A stretch of 64,000 nucleotides of DNA from JARRQB01 sp965368585 (lineage in GTDB: Bacteria > Pseudomonadota > Gammaproteobacteria > Chromatiales > Chromatiaceae): contig CBDUNM010000006.1 of the NCBI GenBank assembly GCA_965368585.1, positions 1 through 64,000 of the forward strand, written 5' to 3'. Below the pieces are notes generated by a model. The model saw only the letters and a list, made by a program, of their open reading frames with translations. It had not been told where the DNA came from and made no database searches. The position numbers were made by a program, and so were the translations under genes. Positions 26,836 to 35,334 of this stretch are shown piece after piece. Position 1 is the first letter of the stretch. Every line of letters begins with the position of its first letter.

Positions 26836-27870
26836 ATGCGTCGTCATTTGACAATCCTGTGGTTGCTGGGTGTTCTTACCAGCGCTGAGGCGGCAGCGCC
26901 CGGGGCGTTGGACGCAGCCCTGTCCAACCCCGGATACGAAGACAAGCCGGCTTGGTTCAAGTCGTCGTTTCTCGACATCCGTGACGATGTGGCGGATGCG
27001 GCCGATCAGGACAAACGCGTCATCCTCTATTTTTACCAGGATGGCTGTCCCTACTGCGCGAAATTGCTGCATGAGAATTTTGCCGACCGTGCGATCTCCG
27101 AACAGACTCAAACCAGTTTCGATGTGATCGCGATCAACATGTGGGGCGATCGCGAAGTGACCGATTTCAACGGCGACGCGGTCACCGAAAAAACCTTCGC
27201 CGGTTCGCTCAAGGTTCAATTCACGCCGACCTTGTTGTTCCTGGACGAATCGGGGCGGGTGCTGTTGCGCGTCAACGGCTATTTCGCACCGCACAAATTC
27301 AAGGTGGCGCTCGACTACGTGGCCGGACGTCACGAAGGCGAGGGGGGCTTCAGTGCCTTCTATTCCAGGGCCGCACCGCAGGCGGCCAGCGGGACGCTGC
27401 ATCGGGAAGGTGATACGCTGCCCTGGCCCCTGCGGCTCGCCGATAATCGCAACACCTCCGGGCGTCACCTGTTGGTGTTGTTCGAGCAGCGCGAGTGCGG
27501 CGATTGCGATGAACTGCATCGTGACATCTTGCGGCGGCGCGAGGTCGGGCTGGCCCTGAGTAACCTGGATGTCGGGCAGGTCGATATGTTTTCGGCGGAT
27601 ACCCTGCAGGCCCCCGACGGCCGCGAAATGGCGGCGCGCGACTGGGCGCGCGAATTGCGTGTCCAGTACGCGCCCACGCTGGTATTTTTTGATCCCGCGG
27701 GCGAGGAGGTGTTCCGCACCGAAGCCTACCTCAAGAGTTTTCATATCCACGGGGCGATCGACTACGTGGTGACCGGCGCATACCGGACGCAACCGAGTTT
27801 TCAGCGTTTTCTGCAGGCGCGGCGCGAGGCCTTGTCGGCGCGCGGCTTCGATGTCGATCTAATGGATTAG
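26836..27870 (+). CDS. periplasmic tandem thioredoxin-fold protein (SoxW-like)
   Basis: A 344-residue exported protein: signal peptide (about 1-20, ending SAEAA), then two thioredoxin folds. The first has the redox motif DGCPYC (C71, C74) and cis-proline segment FTPTLLF; the second has ECGDC (C221, C224) and YAPTLVFF. SoxW-like periplasmic thioredoxins in sulfur oxidisers have the first arrangement; the double domain is longer than usual. It probably reduces disulfides in a periplasmic partner, but none is encoded nearby. GloA follows after 36 nt and may be co-transcribed. Confidence 0.78.
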   Translation: MRRHLTILWLLGVLTSAEAAAPGALDAALSNPGYEDKPAWFKSSFLDIRDDVADAADQDKRVILYFYQDGCPYCAKLLHENFADRAISEQTQTSFDVIAINMWGDREVTDFNGDAVTEKTFAGSLKVQFTPTLLFLDESGRVLLRVNGYFAPHKFKVALDYVAGRHEGEGGFSAFYSRAAPQAASGTLHREGDTLPWPLRLADNRNTSGRHLLVLFEQRECGDCDELHRDILRRREVGLALSNLDVGQVDMFSADTLQAPDGREMAARDWARELRVQYAPTLVFFDPAGEEVFRTEAYLKSFHIHGAIDYVVTGAYRTQPSFQRFLQARREALSARGFDVDLMD

Positions 27871-27906
27871 TGGATATGTTTTAACAATCAAAATCAGGAA
27901 ATAGCA

Positions 27907-28293
27907 ATGCGTTATTTACACACCATGATCCGTGTCGGCGACCTGGACCGCGCGGTGGCTTTCTACACCAAGGTGCTCGGCTTTTCCGAACTCAGTCGTG
28001 CCGAGTATCCCGACGGCGAGTTCACGCTCGTCTACCTTAGGGCCTCGGGCGACAGCGACGCCGGCCCGACCTTGGAACTCACCTACAACTGGGGCGTGTC
28101 GAAATACGACCTTGGCGCCGGATACGGCCACGTCGCCTTTCAGATCGATTCCATGGACGAGATTGCCGAACGCTTGAAGGCGTCGGGCGAGGAGTTTTCC
28201 TGGGGGCCCGGTAAAACGCCCGACGGGCGGACCACCATGGCCTTCGTCAAAGATCCGGACGGCTACCAGATTGAGTTGCTGCAATACGAGTAA
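27907..28293 (+). CDS. gloA: lactoylglutathione lyase (glyoxalase I)
   Basis: Isomerises the methylglyoxal-glutathione hemithioacetal to S-lactoylglutathione. The 128-residue length and metal ligands fit the bacterial Ni-type enzyme: H5 in YLHTMIRVGD, the glutamate in TLELTYNWG, the histidine in GYGHVAFQ and the glutamate in YQIELLQYE. AGGA sits 8 nt before the ATG. A 14-nt perfect palindrome (GTCGCCGCGGCGAC) begins 11 nt after the stop and may form a 3' hairpin. Confidence 0.93.
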   Translation: MRYLHTMIRVGDLDRAVAFYTKVLGFSELSRAEYPDGEFTLVYLRASGDSDAGPTLELTYNWGVSKYDLGAGYGHVAFQIDSMDEIAERLKASGEEFSWGPGKTPDGRTTMAFVKDPDGYQIELLQYE

Positions 28294-28815
28294 CGGGTTG
28301 ACGGGTCGCCGCGGCGACGTTGCGCTCGCCCGGCCGTCAGCGATCTAGCAGCCAAAACATTGTGCCGAGTTAATGACCCGGCGTTGCGCCTCTTGAAAAG
28401 GACGGGCCATTCCCAGCGAGACGCGCCTTGGGGTTAACCCTTTCCCGACCCGGTGAATCCATCAATAGTTGCGTGTCGGAGCAGCAGGAGGCAGTCCGAG
28501 AATAGACTGACCTACCGCGGACGCCCCTAATGGGTCCTGTTAATCGATCATTCTCGTCACGTAGTCACCACTATTGTGCAGCGCATCCCTGCGCCTCACC
28601 CCTGCGGGGCTGACGCGAAAATCTCTTGCAGCAAGATTTTTCGCCGCAAACGATCGACCAATCCGCCGGGAGCGGATTTGAACGCCGCTCGCGGCGGCCA
28701 GCAGGGTGGAGGGCGGGATGCCCGGAATAAAAATAGGCCTCAATGTGGAACGCCCTGGTGACAAGGGCTGTTCTCGGACAGCCTCCTGGCATTGGTCTTC
28801 ACCTGACGAGTGGCA
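28294..28815. other. gene-free stretch with palindromes
   Basis: Contains the palindrome after gloA (28305-28318), an imperfect 30-nt palindrome at 28615-28644 (GCGAAAATCTCTTGC against GCAAGATTTTTCGC), and AATCCGC/GCGGATT around CGGGA near 28670. These look like dispersed palindromic repeats flanking the damaged MATE gene. No gene is supported. Confidence 0.4.
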
Positions 28816-29540
28816 ATGCCTGACACAATCTCCGCGCCGCCTGTGAGATATGGCACGGTGTGGATCACGGCCTGGCCGATCATCCTGGCCAACAGCGCCG
28901 TACCCTTGCTGGGTCTGGTCGATACGGCCGTCGTCGGTCAGACCGTCGATCTGGGCGCGATCGCGCTGGGTACGCTCATTTTCAATTTCGTCTGTTGGAG
29001 CTCCGCTTCGCTGCGCATGGGTACGACCGGCTTCGTGGCGCAGGCCGCCGGAGCGGGCGACGAGGTTGAAGTGCGGGCGATTCTGGGTCGGGCCCTGTTG
29101 CTGGCGACGATCATCGGATTGCTGCTAGTACGGATGCCGGGACCCGTCGCGTGGCTGGCGCTGCGGTTGCTGGGTGCCGGCTCGCAGGTCGAGGAGTTGA
29201 CTCGCGGCTATGTTCTGATTCGTATCTGGGGCGCACCGGCGAGTCTGGGCATCTATGCGCTGATCGGCGTACTGATTGGGCCGCGCGACAGCCGCAAGCT
29301 GCTGCAGGTGCAACTCGTATTGAACGGCGTGAACAACGTACTCGATATCCTGTTTGCCGGCGTGCCCGGTTGGGGTGTCACGGGGATCGCCAGCGGCACG
29401 CTGATTGCTGACTGACTGACCTTTGGCTATGCGGCCTGGTTGGCCCATCGTATGTTACGCCGGCGACACCGCAAAGGTGCTTTCTGGCCGGGATCGCGCA
29501 TCAGGGATGTCCGAAAACTGCGACGCCTGTTGTGCTTGTT
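28816..29540 (+). pseudogene. MATE family efflux transporter, disrupted (DinF-like)
   Basis: The N-terminal 200 residues read as a normal MATE/DinF antiporter (TAWPIILANSAVPLLGLVDT, SSASLRMGTTGFVAQAAG, GTLIAD). Codon 200 is TGA (29413-29415) where a tryptophan codon would fit. The same frame then continues with good MATE sequence (LTFGYAAWLAHRMLRRRHRK, then DVRKLRRLL), showing a simple nonsense change. About 40 codons later the similarity stops at the edge of an antisense transposase remnant, and the C-terminal half of the transporter (about 200 residues) is missing. It is non-functional on both counts. Confidence 0.82.
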
Positions 29541-29800
29541 TCGCCTCCGAACGGTTTGTTTATCTGTGGTGCGATCCGCGGACACCCGTACCGTGGATTG
29601 TTCCTCTTCATTTCAACGATGTCTTTGATGAGTTTCTCAGATGGACTCTTGCGTCCGGGCTTGCGTTTTTCCGAGCTGAATACAGCCATCGATATTTTCG
29701 CTTCACGAGCGCCTTGTAAAATCTCGATAGTGTGGGTGACTTGATGATCATCGTAGCTCGCTCGATTTGGCGCGGATTGAGAAAGAGCGAGCAGAACTTG
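29530..29800 (-). pseudogene. remnant of an integrase-type transposase
   Basis: Minus-strand frames carry pieces of an IS transposase with an integrase core: LFLNPRQIERATMIIKS and ALVKRKYRWLYSA in one frame, then after a shift KRKPGRKSPSEKLIKDIVEM and NNPRYGCPRIAPQINKPFG in another. These match the region just before the catalytic core in integrase-core transposases. The frameshift, the absence of both the N-terminal part and the DDE core, and the abrupt borders show an old deletion derivative. It lies between the broken MATE gene and the dipeptidase 3' end. Confidence 0.7.
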
Positions 29801-29828
29801 TCGCGTGGGATTGACTGCGTCATAAAAT

Positions 29829-30920
29829 TCATTCTGGCAGGTTGAGGTTCAATACTCTGCGAACGTTCTCTCCGAGCACCTTCTTGACGTCTTCTGCTGA
29901 AAACCCCGCTTCAAGCAGCGCCTCAGTCAATGCGGGCAAACCCGTTGCGTCGAACGGCGTGGAGACGGCCCCGTCGAAATCCGATCCGAGCCCCACATGG
30001 TCAATGCCGGCGATCTTCACCGCATACCGGGTAGCGTCGACGATTCCCTTTAAACTGGGATCACAGATTGCTACCTCCCAGTAACCGATGCCGATCACTC
30101 CTCCGTTTTCAGCGATGGAACGTATTTGATCATCTGTCAGATTCCGCAGACCCGGACAAGTACCACTCACGCCGCCGTGCGAAACGACCAACGGCCTTGT
30201 TGCCAGCTTTAGCGTATCGTCGAAAGCAGCTGCCGAGGCATGGGCCAGATCGATAGTGATTCCTAGCGCCTCCATACGCGGAACAAGCGCTCGGCCAAAG
30301 TCGGTAAGACCGTGTTTTGTGACTCCGAATGACGATCCCGCGATTTCATTGTCGAACAAATGCACGAGCCCCATCATTCGAAAACCTGCCGCATAGAGCT
30401 CATCGAGACTATTCGCGTCGCCTTCGAGTGCGTGCATCCCCTCAAGTGCCAGCAATCCTTTGATTCCCGTGCTTGACAGGTCACTGCGGCGGAGGACGAG
30501 GGAGAGTTTTGAATTTTCGGCCACTCGTGTCAATTCACGGGCCTGAGATAGCGCTCGCGCCTTCAGGCCAAACCAGGTTGCCGGGGAACGCCAGGCCGCA
30601 AAAAACAACAACGGCAACTGGTCGGTGTCATCGCCGTACGTTGCGTGGTTTATCCGGTTCGGCACTTTGGTGACAACGCTGAAGACCTGCAAATCAACGC
30701 TGCCATCGTGCAACCGCGGTAAATCGACATGGCCGCGCGCGTACCGCTTGTCGAGATCACGGCCCCAAAGGAGCGCATCCGAATGCAAGTCGGCGACAAA
30801 CGCTTGTTCGTGAAACACCCGGATCCGGTCGGTGGTAACGTACGGACCCGGCGTCAGCACGGCATTCAGGCTTCGGTCTTTGTAGGGAAGGACACCAAAG
30901 CGAAGTGTACAAAGAGCCAA
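29829..30920 (-). CDS. membrane dipeptidase family (M19) zinc peptidase
   Basis: Renal-dipeptidase-like metallopeptidase, 363 aa as read. Zinc-site features are all present: ADLHSDALL (HxD), LLALEGMHAL (bridging glutamate), DLAHAS, VVSHGG, and GLGSDFDG. The N-terminus is a problem. The only conventional in-frame start is TTG at 30920, but the in-frame codons upstream encode a good signal/anchor (IASKLSVAIIGLGALALC). A strong AGGAG (30980-30984, complement) lies beside an ATG in another frame (30976-30978). Either the start is unusual or one base of frameshift separates start from body. Substrate is probably a dipeptide in the periplasm. Confidence 0.8.
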   Translation of the reverse strand: MALCTLRFGVLPYKDRSLNAVLTPGPYVTTDRIRVFHEQAFVADLHSDALLWGRDLDKRYARGHVDLPRLHDGSVDLQVFSVVTKVPNRINHATYGDDTDQLPLLFFAAWRSPATWFGLKARALSQARELTRVAENSKLSLVLRRSDLSSTGIKGLLALEGMHALEGDANSLDELYAAGFRMMGLVHLFDNEIAGSSFGVTKHGLTDFGRALVPRMEALGITIDLAHASAAAFDDTLKLATRPLVVSHGGVSGTCPGLRNLTDDQIRSIAENGGVIGIGYWEVAICDPSLKGIVDATRYAVKIAGIDHVGLGSDFDGAVSTPFDATGLPALTEALLEAGFSAEDVKKVLGENVRRVLNLNLPE

Positions 30921-31358
30921 GGCGCCAAGACCGATTATCGCTACCGATAGTTTAGACGCGATGCGTTTGATAGATCATTCTCCTCTCATTGCACGGCCGA
31001 ACACATCAAGCCAAGCCAAATTTTCCGGGCCGCTCAATTGATCGTTCATCGCCTACTCACGAACAAGTTTATATGGGATTCAACGCAAAGACAGAGACCT
31101 GGCATCTTCCAAGCGAACAACGCATGCCAAGGCTGTCAAATTGACAGTATCTGACCCAGCGTTCGCCGTTCGGTCGGCGGTCACGTATGCCTGATTTTCG
31201 GCATGTCATCGTTATTTTGCACGCTTCACTTAACGTTTCAATGCCCGCAGAAGTGATTCCCCAAGTTCAGGCAAAGGACTCCGGAGGTGCGAGTGTTGGC
31301 GGCATAGCATCCCAAACTTTGTAATGCTCTCTGTGTGCGGAGAATTCGACAAAACCTC
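30921..31358. other. intergenic region upstream of the dipeptidase
   Basis: About 440 nt, AT-rich, no gene supported. It includes the leader codons discussed under the dipeptidase and one palindromic site listed separately. Confidence 0.4.
31133..31147. promoter_or_regulatory. palindromic candidate operator
   Basis: CTGTCAA-A-TTGACAG is a perfect 7-bp dyad about 155 nt upstream of the dipeptidase ribosome-site region. Size and symmetry suit a dimeric repressor; the regulator is unknown. Confidence 0.3.
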
Positions 31359-32087
31359 TTAACGGACTTTGACGACCATTTCAATCTCCACCGGAATTCC
31401 GAAGGGTAGTGATGCCATCCCGACCGCAGACCTCGCATGCCTACCACAATCCCCGAAAGCGCTTATGAATACATCGGAGGCGCCATTGATTACGTCAGAA
31501 TGTTTGCTGAAGGCCGGATCATCAGAGTTGACCATGCCGAATACCTTGACGACACGCGTCACTTTTTTGAGGCTGCCCAGTTCCTGTTTCAGCACCGCCA
31601 ACTGAGTCAAGGCGGTTAGCTGAGCCGCGCATACTGCCTGCTCCAGTGAGATTTCTCCTTCTTTGAGATCGGCAGCGCAAGGACCGTCAAGCGCACAGTT
31701 TACGTCAAGCTCGACGTGGCATTCTTTGTCAACGACCTTACCCTTGAAGAAATCCGGTGGTCCTGGCCGTGGGGGTAAGGGCCGCTCAGGCCCCCTGCCG
31801 GAGAGGTACATGAACATACCGACCCGAATTGCCGGTTCAATAGAAAGTGTTTGCGGCAACTGGTGAGGTGGCGGTACTTCCTCGAGTTGGAATCGTTCTA
31901 ATATTGCGATCAGCGCCGGTTCCTTCTCAGGATCACGAGGGCAACGAGCCCGATGCGTGTTTTCTTCGTCACAAACCTTCGACGAAGAACGGGTACATGC
32001 TTTTTCGTCTGATGCTTTATCGGCAAGAGCTACGCTTGCGGCCAAGCAAAAAGCACCTACGCAAAGAATTCGCTGCTTAATCTCCAT
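31359..32087 (-). CDS. exported RidA-like (YjgF/UK114) protein with N-terminal extension
   Basis: A 242-residue protein with a signal peptide (MEIKQRILCVGAFCLAASVALA). A Cys-containing, charged stretch follows (about 24-70), then a RidA-type chorismate-mutase-like fold: YLSGRGP, AAQLTALTQLAVLKQELGSL, VTRVVKVFGMVNSDDPAF, and the end SLPFGIPVEIEMVVKVR. The closing arginine of RidA deaminases (R105 in E. coli) aligns near GRHARSAVGMASLPFG. Standard RidA is about 128 aa and cytosolic; this one is exported and has an inserted Cys-rich loop (about 115-145). AGGA lies 7 nt before the ATG. Its neighbour is a secreted-type dipeptidase about 380 nt away. Confidence 0.75.
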   Translation of the reverse strand: MEIKQRILCVGAFCLAASVALADKASDEKACTRSSSKVCDEENTHRARCPRDPEKEPALIAILERFQLEEVPPPHQLPQTLSIEPAIRVGMFMYLSGRGPERPLPPRPGPPDFFKGKVVDKECHVELDVNCALDGPCAADLKEGEISLEQAVCAAQLTALTQLAVLKQELGSLKKVTRVVKVFGMVNSDDPAFSKHSDVINGASDVFISAFGDCGRHARSAVGMASLPFGIPVEIEMVVKVR

Positions 32088-32317
32088 TGCCTATTCCTCA
32101 ACGGTACAAGCCGAATACGCTAGCCCAACGTCGGGTTGTGGACTCGTGAGCCTATCGAGTCGCTACTCGAAGGCTTTCGCCCACATAAGGGCGCCTCTAA
32201 CCATTGAAATAATTTCGTGAGGCCAAGGCGTGGCGAGTTCGAGAAGCACAGTTTACAAAGCATTAATGAGCATCGCTGAAAGAGCCGCAACGCACAATTC
32301 GCTGACAGAGTCGATTG

Positions 32318-33061
32318 TTAGAGGTTCCCGTAACGGATGACCTGGCCACGTGTTGCAGCGCTGTCCGGGCCCATCAGCCACAGGTAGAGCGAGGTCAGCG
32401 CCTCGGGCAGCTTTAACTGGTCGGGGTCTTCCCCCGGGTAGACGCGTTTGCGCAGCGCGGTGCGCGTGGGTCCGGGATCAAGGCTGTTGACTCGGATCGG
32501 GGTGTTTTCCAGTTCGTCCGCGAGCGTTTGCATCAGGTTGTCGGCGCCGGCTTTGGCAACCCCGTAGGCGCCCCAATAGGCCTTGCCGCCGCGTCCTGGC
32601 GCGTCGGTGGTAAAAACGACCGACGCATCTTTTGACTGTGCCAGTAACGGCAGGCAGGCCTGGGTGAGAAAGAACGGCGCATTCAGATTGACCTGCATGA
32701 CTTTGAGCCAGTCTTCCGCCGCGTAATCTTTGATCCGACTCAGGTAGGGCAGGTTCGCCGCGTTGTGCAGCAGGCCGTCGAGCCGGCCGAAGGTCTCGGT
32801 CAATTTGTCCGCGAGTTCGCCGTAGTCGTGCGGGGTCGCCCCTTCCAGGTGCATCGGGTAGATCGCCGGTTCGGGTCCGTTGGCGGCCTCGATCTGGTCG
32901 TACACCGACTCCAGCTTAGGGATGGTCTTGCCGAGCAGAACGATCGTGGCGCCGTGGGCGGCGAACGCCAACGACATCGTACGACCGATACCGTCTCCCG
33001 CGCCGGTGACCAGAATGATGCGGTCTTTCAGGAGATCGTGAGCAGGTTCGTAGTCTTTCAT
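32318..33061 (-). CDS. yciK: SDR family oxidoreductase, YciK-like
   Basis: NAD(P)-dependent short-chain dehydrogenase, 247 aa from the preferred ATG. The cofactor motif is TGAGDGIG near residue 22-29, HNAAN takes the place of NNAG, and the catalytic YGVAK (Y-x3-K) is present. The ending SAATRGQVIRYGNL is close to YciK of gammaproteobacteria. A TTG start 27 nt earlier is possible, but neither start has a clear ribosome site. Its substrate is unknown in the family. It is the last gene of the minus-strand run from mtaD. Confidence 0.82.
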   Translation of the reverse strand: MKDYEPAHDLLKDRIILVTGAGDGIGRTMSLAFAAHGATIVLLGKTIPKLESVYDQIEAANGPEPAIYPMHLEGATPHDYGELADKLTETFGRLDGLLHNAANLPYLSRIKDYAAEDWLKVMQVNLNAPFFLTQACLPLLAQSKDASVVFTTDAPGRGGKAYWGAYGVAKAGADNLMQTLADELENTPIRVNSLDPGPTRTALRKRVYPGEDPDQLKLPEALTSLYLWLMGPDSAATRGQVIRYGNL

Positions 33062-33095
33062 GGGTATACGGCTGTCGGGTGTGGGCAAGTGGAAT

Positions 33096-33905
33096 TTATC
33101 GCAGACGCCAGGCCGCCCACAGACGGCGAATCGGTGTCAGCGAATATGGTTCGTCCAATAGGGTGTAATTGTTGCGTTTCATCTTAACGTTCAACACCAG
33201 CGCCTGGGCGGCCAATCGATGGGCGGGCGATATCCTTGCGCCGTGCGCATCGGCCGCCAGCATCCACTTTACCTGCTGCGACGGGTCTTGCAACAGGGGC
33301 GCGACGACCGCGTTCAGGTTCGTTCTGCCGGACTTCCGTTGTAGTGCAGCAACGGATAGATTGGCGCCGTCATCCGTGCGGCGGGGTAAGGGGCAGTATC
33401 CGCGCCGCAGATAGACGCTCAGGGTGCCGATCCGGGTGACTGCCTCATGGTAGGCGCCGAGCAGGCATGCGCGGTCGCTGCCCATCCCGTCGGTAGCGGC
33501 TGCGTTCGCCAACAGCTCGCACAAAGAGCCGCCGATCAGCGTGCATTGCGTGTAAAATCCGTCGCGGTCCTGCGGCTGAATCATCCGAATATCGTTCTCG
33601 GCGCCGTCGAGCATGCGCAACATCAACGTCAGCCCGTCGGTGCACGCCAGCAATGGCGGCAGGGCACGCGACAAAGGATGGCGCAGCCTGCCTTGCCGTA
33701 CACCGCGCAGTTCGTCGCGCCACCAATCCAGCTTCAGGCGTGCCGCACCGGGATCGTTGGCCTTACGCACGATATGCTCGAGTTCCGCCCGCCAGGCAAA
33801 GGCGGCGGCAAGCGTGTCTCGCGCGGCGGGCGGAGAGAACCTGACGCAATAGTAGGGAGCCGACCCTTCGGGAGTCGCCGCATTGGGAAAAGACCACTCA
33901 GACAC
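33096..33905 (-). CDS. squalene/phytoene synthase family protein
   Basis: A 269-residue member of the all-helical trans-isoprenyl diphosphate synthase (squalene/phytoene synthase) superfamily. It starts SEWSFPNAATPEGSAPYYCVRF, and has AAFAWRAELEHI and LDWWRDELRG where true synthases have the first Asp-rich motif (DxxxD). That motif is incomplete, so catalysis is doubtful; the family includes NDUFAF6-like proteins. Start: GTG overlapping the gph stop region by 8 nt was preferred; ATG 33920 adds five residues. Its position beside gph and ubiG is suggestive of quinone or membrane lipid metabolism, but that is inference. Confidence 0.75.
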   Translation of the reverse strand: MSEWSFPNAATPEGSAPYYCVRFSPPAARDTLAAAFAWRAELEHIVRKANDPGAARLKLDWWRDELRGVRQGRLRHPLSRALPPLLACTDGLTLMLRMLDGAENDIRMIQPQDRDGFYTQCTLIGGSLCELLANAAATDGMGSDRACLLGAYHEAVTRIGTLSVYLRRGYCPLPRRTDDGANLSVAALQRKSGRTNLNAVVAPLLQDPSQQVKWMLAADAHGARISPAHRLAAQALVLNVKMKRNNYTLLDEPYSLTPIRRLWAAWRLR

Positions 33906-34590
33906 GGCGGGCCGACGCATCGGTCAGGCCCAGCAGATCCAGCAGTTGCGCCGCGTGGGTGATTTGTTGGTCGGCGCGCCAGTTGCCGGGCTCGTCGTCG
34001 GCGCGTATGTAGCCGAACAGCGCCGCGACCGTGGCGGTACCTGCCGCACGACCGGCTTCGATGTCCCGACCGGCGTCACCGACATAGACCGTGTGTTGCG
34101 GGCGCACGCCGAGTTTCCCGCATGCGTAAAGTATGGGTTCGGGGTGGGGTTTGCGTCGTGTACAGGTGTCGCCGCTGACAATCGCGCCGGCGCGTTCGGT
34201 CAGTGCCATGGCGGCCAGCAGCGGATCGGTCAACCAGGCCGGTTTGTTGGTGACGACGCCCCAGGGCATGGCTGCGCCGTCCAGGGCCGAAAGCACCTCG
34301 GCGATCCCGTCGAACAAGCGGGTTTCACGGCAGAGGTTGGCCTTGTAGACGTCGAGCAGATGCGCGCGTCGCGCTTCGAACGCATCGCTGCCCGGTTCGA
34401 TGCCAAACCCCAAGCGGATCAGCGCAACGCCGCCGTGCGAAACAACCGGACGAATCTGTTCGAAGCGCATGGGAGCGCGGTCGTACGCGCGCAAGGTTTC
34501 ATTCAACGCGAACGCGAGATCGGGTGCCGTATCGGCGAGGGTACCGTCGAGGTCGAAGAGTACCGCGCGTTTGTCGGCCAGTGGCGCCAT
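33898..34590 (-). CDS. gph: phosphoglycolate phosphatase, HAD family
   Basis: Hydrolyses 2-phosphoglycolate. 230 aa, HAD superfamily subfamily IA: motif I VLFDLDGTLADTAPD (residues 10-24) with nucleophile D13, motif II VVTNKP, motif III lysine in TRRKPHPEP, motif IV VYVGDAGRDIEAGRAAG. The gene is 8 nt downstream of ubiG, and the ubiG-gph order is common in gammaproteobacteria. It overlaps the next gene start by 8 nt. Confidence 0.9.
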   Translation of the reverse strand: MAPLADKRAVLFDLDGTLADTAPDLAFALNETLRAYDRAPMRFEQIRPVVSHGGVALIRLGFGIEPGSDAFEARRAHLLDVYKANLCRETRLFDGIAEVLSALDGAAMPWGVVTNKPAWLTDPLLAAMALTERAGAIVSGDTCTRRKPHPEPILYACGKLGVRPQHTVYVGDAGRDIEAGRAAGTATVAALFGYIRADDEPGNWRADQQITHAAQLLDLLGLTDASARRV

Positions 34591-34598
34591 GGTGCAAA

Positions 34599-35321
34599 TC
34601 AGTCGGTGGGCAAGGGACGCCGCGTGTAGACCATGTAATTGACGTCGACGTCGCGGGGATCCAGTTTGTAGGTCTGGGTCAGCGGATTGTAGGTCAGGCC
34701 GACTGTATCCTGCATCTCGAGCTCCGCAGCCCTCAGCCAGCGCGCCAGTTCCGACGGGCGAATGAACTTGGCGTAGTCGTGTGTGCCACGCGGCAGCAAC
34801 CGAAGCAGGTATTCCGCGCCGACGATGGCGAACAGATAGGCTTTCGGGTTGCGGTTGATGGTCGAGAAAAACAGATGGCCGCCGGGCTTGACCAGGGCCG
34901 CGCAGGCGTGCACCACGGAACTGGGGTCGGGCACGTGCTCCAGCATCTCCAGGCAGGTCACGATGTCAAATCGTCCCGGTGTCTCGCGGGCCAGGCGCTC
35001 GGCGGGCACGCGCTCGTATTCCACCTCCAGGCCCGATTCGAGCAAATGCAGGCGGGCGACTTCGAGCGGTGCCTCGCCCATATCGATACCCTTGACGCGC
35101 GCGCCGCGTGCCGCCAGCCCTTCGGATACCAGTCCACCGCCGCAGCCGACGTCCAGGGCCGTTTTCCCGGCCAGCGTGCCAACCGTTTGTTCGATGTAGT
35201 CCAACCGCAGCGGATTGATTTGGTGCAGCGGTTTGAATTCGCTGTCCGGATCCCACCAGCGTGCCGCCAGTGCTTCGAATTTGCCAATCTCCACGGGATC
35301 TACGTTGTGCGTATGCGACAT
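34599..35321 (-). CDS. ubiG: bifunctional UbiG O-methyltransferase
   Basis: Carries out both O-methylations of ubiquinone biosynthesis. 240 aa, beginning MSHTHNVDPVEIGKFEALA, with the UbiG-typical ARWWDPDSEFKPLH. The SAM-binding motif I is ALDVGCGGGLVSE, then GIDMGE, and VTCLEMLEHVPDP. The end has GLTYNPLTQ typical of the family. AAGAGG lies 9 nt before the ATG; the frame is open for seven more codons. It begins 13 nt after mtaD and precedes gph by 8 nt. Confidence 0.93.
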   Translation of the reverse strand: MSHTHNVDPVEIGKFEALAARWWDPDSEFKPLHQINPLRLDYIEQTVGTLAGKTALDVGCGGGLVSEGLAARGARVKGIDMGEAPLEVARLHLLESGLEVEYERVPAERLARETPGRFDIVTCLEMLEHVPDPSSVVHACAALVKPGGHLFFSTINRNPKAYLFAIVGAEYLLRLLPRGTHDYAKFIRPSELARWLRAAELEMQDTVGLTYNPLTQTYKLDPRDVDVNYMVYTRRPLPTD

Positions 35322-35334
35322 GCGCAACTGCCTC

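Noticed and set aside
28571..28792. Frame on the minus strand before the MATE gene
   Set aside because: Translation resembles commonly mis-annotated repeat sequence, not a protein family; palindromes explain it better.
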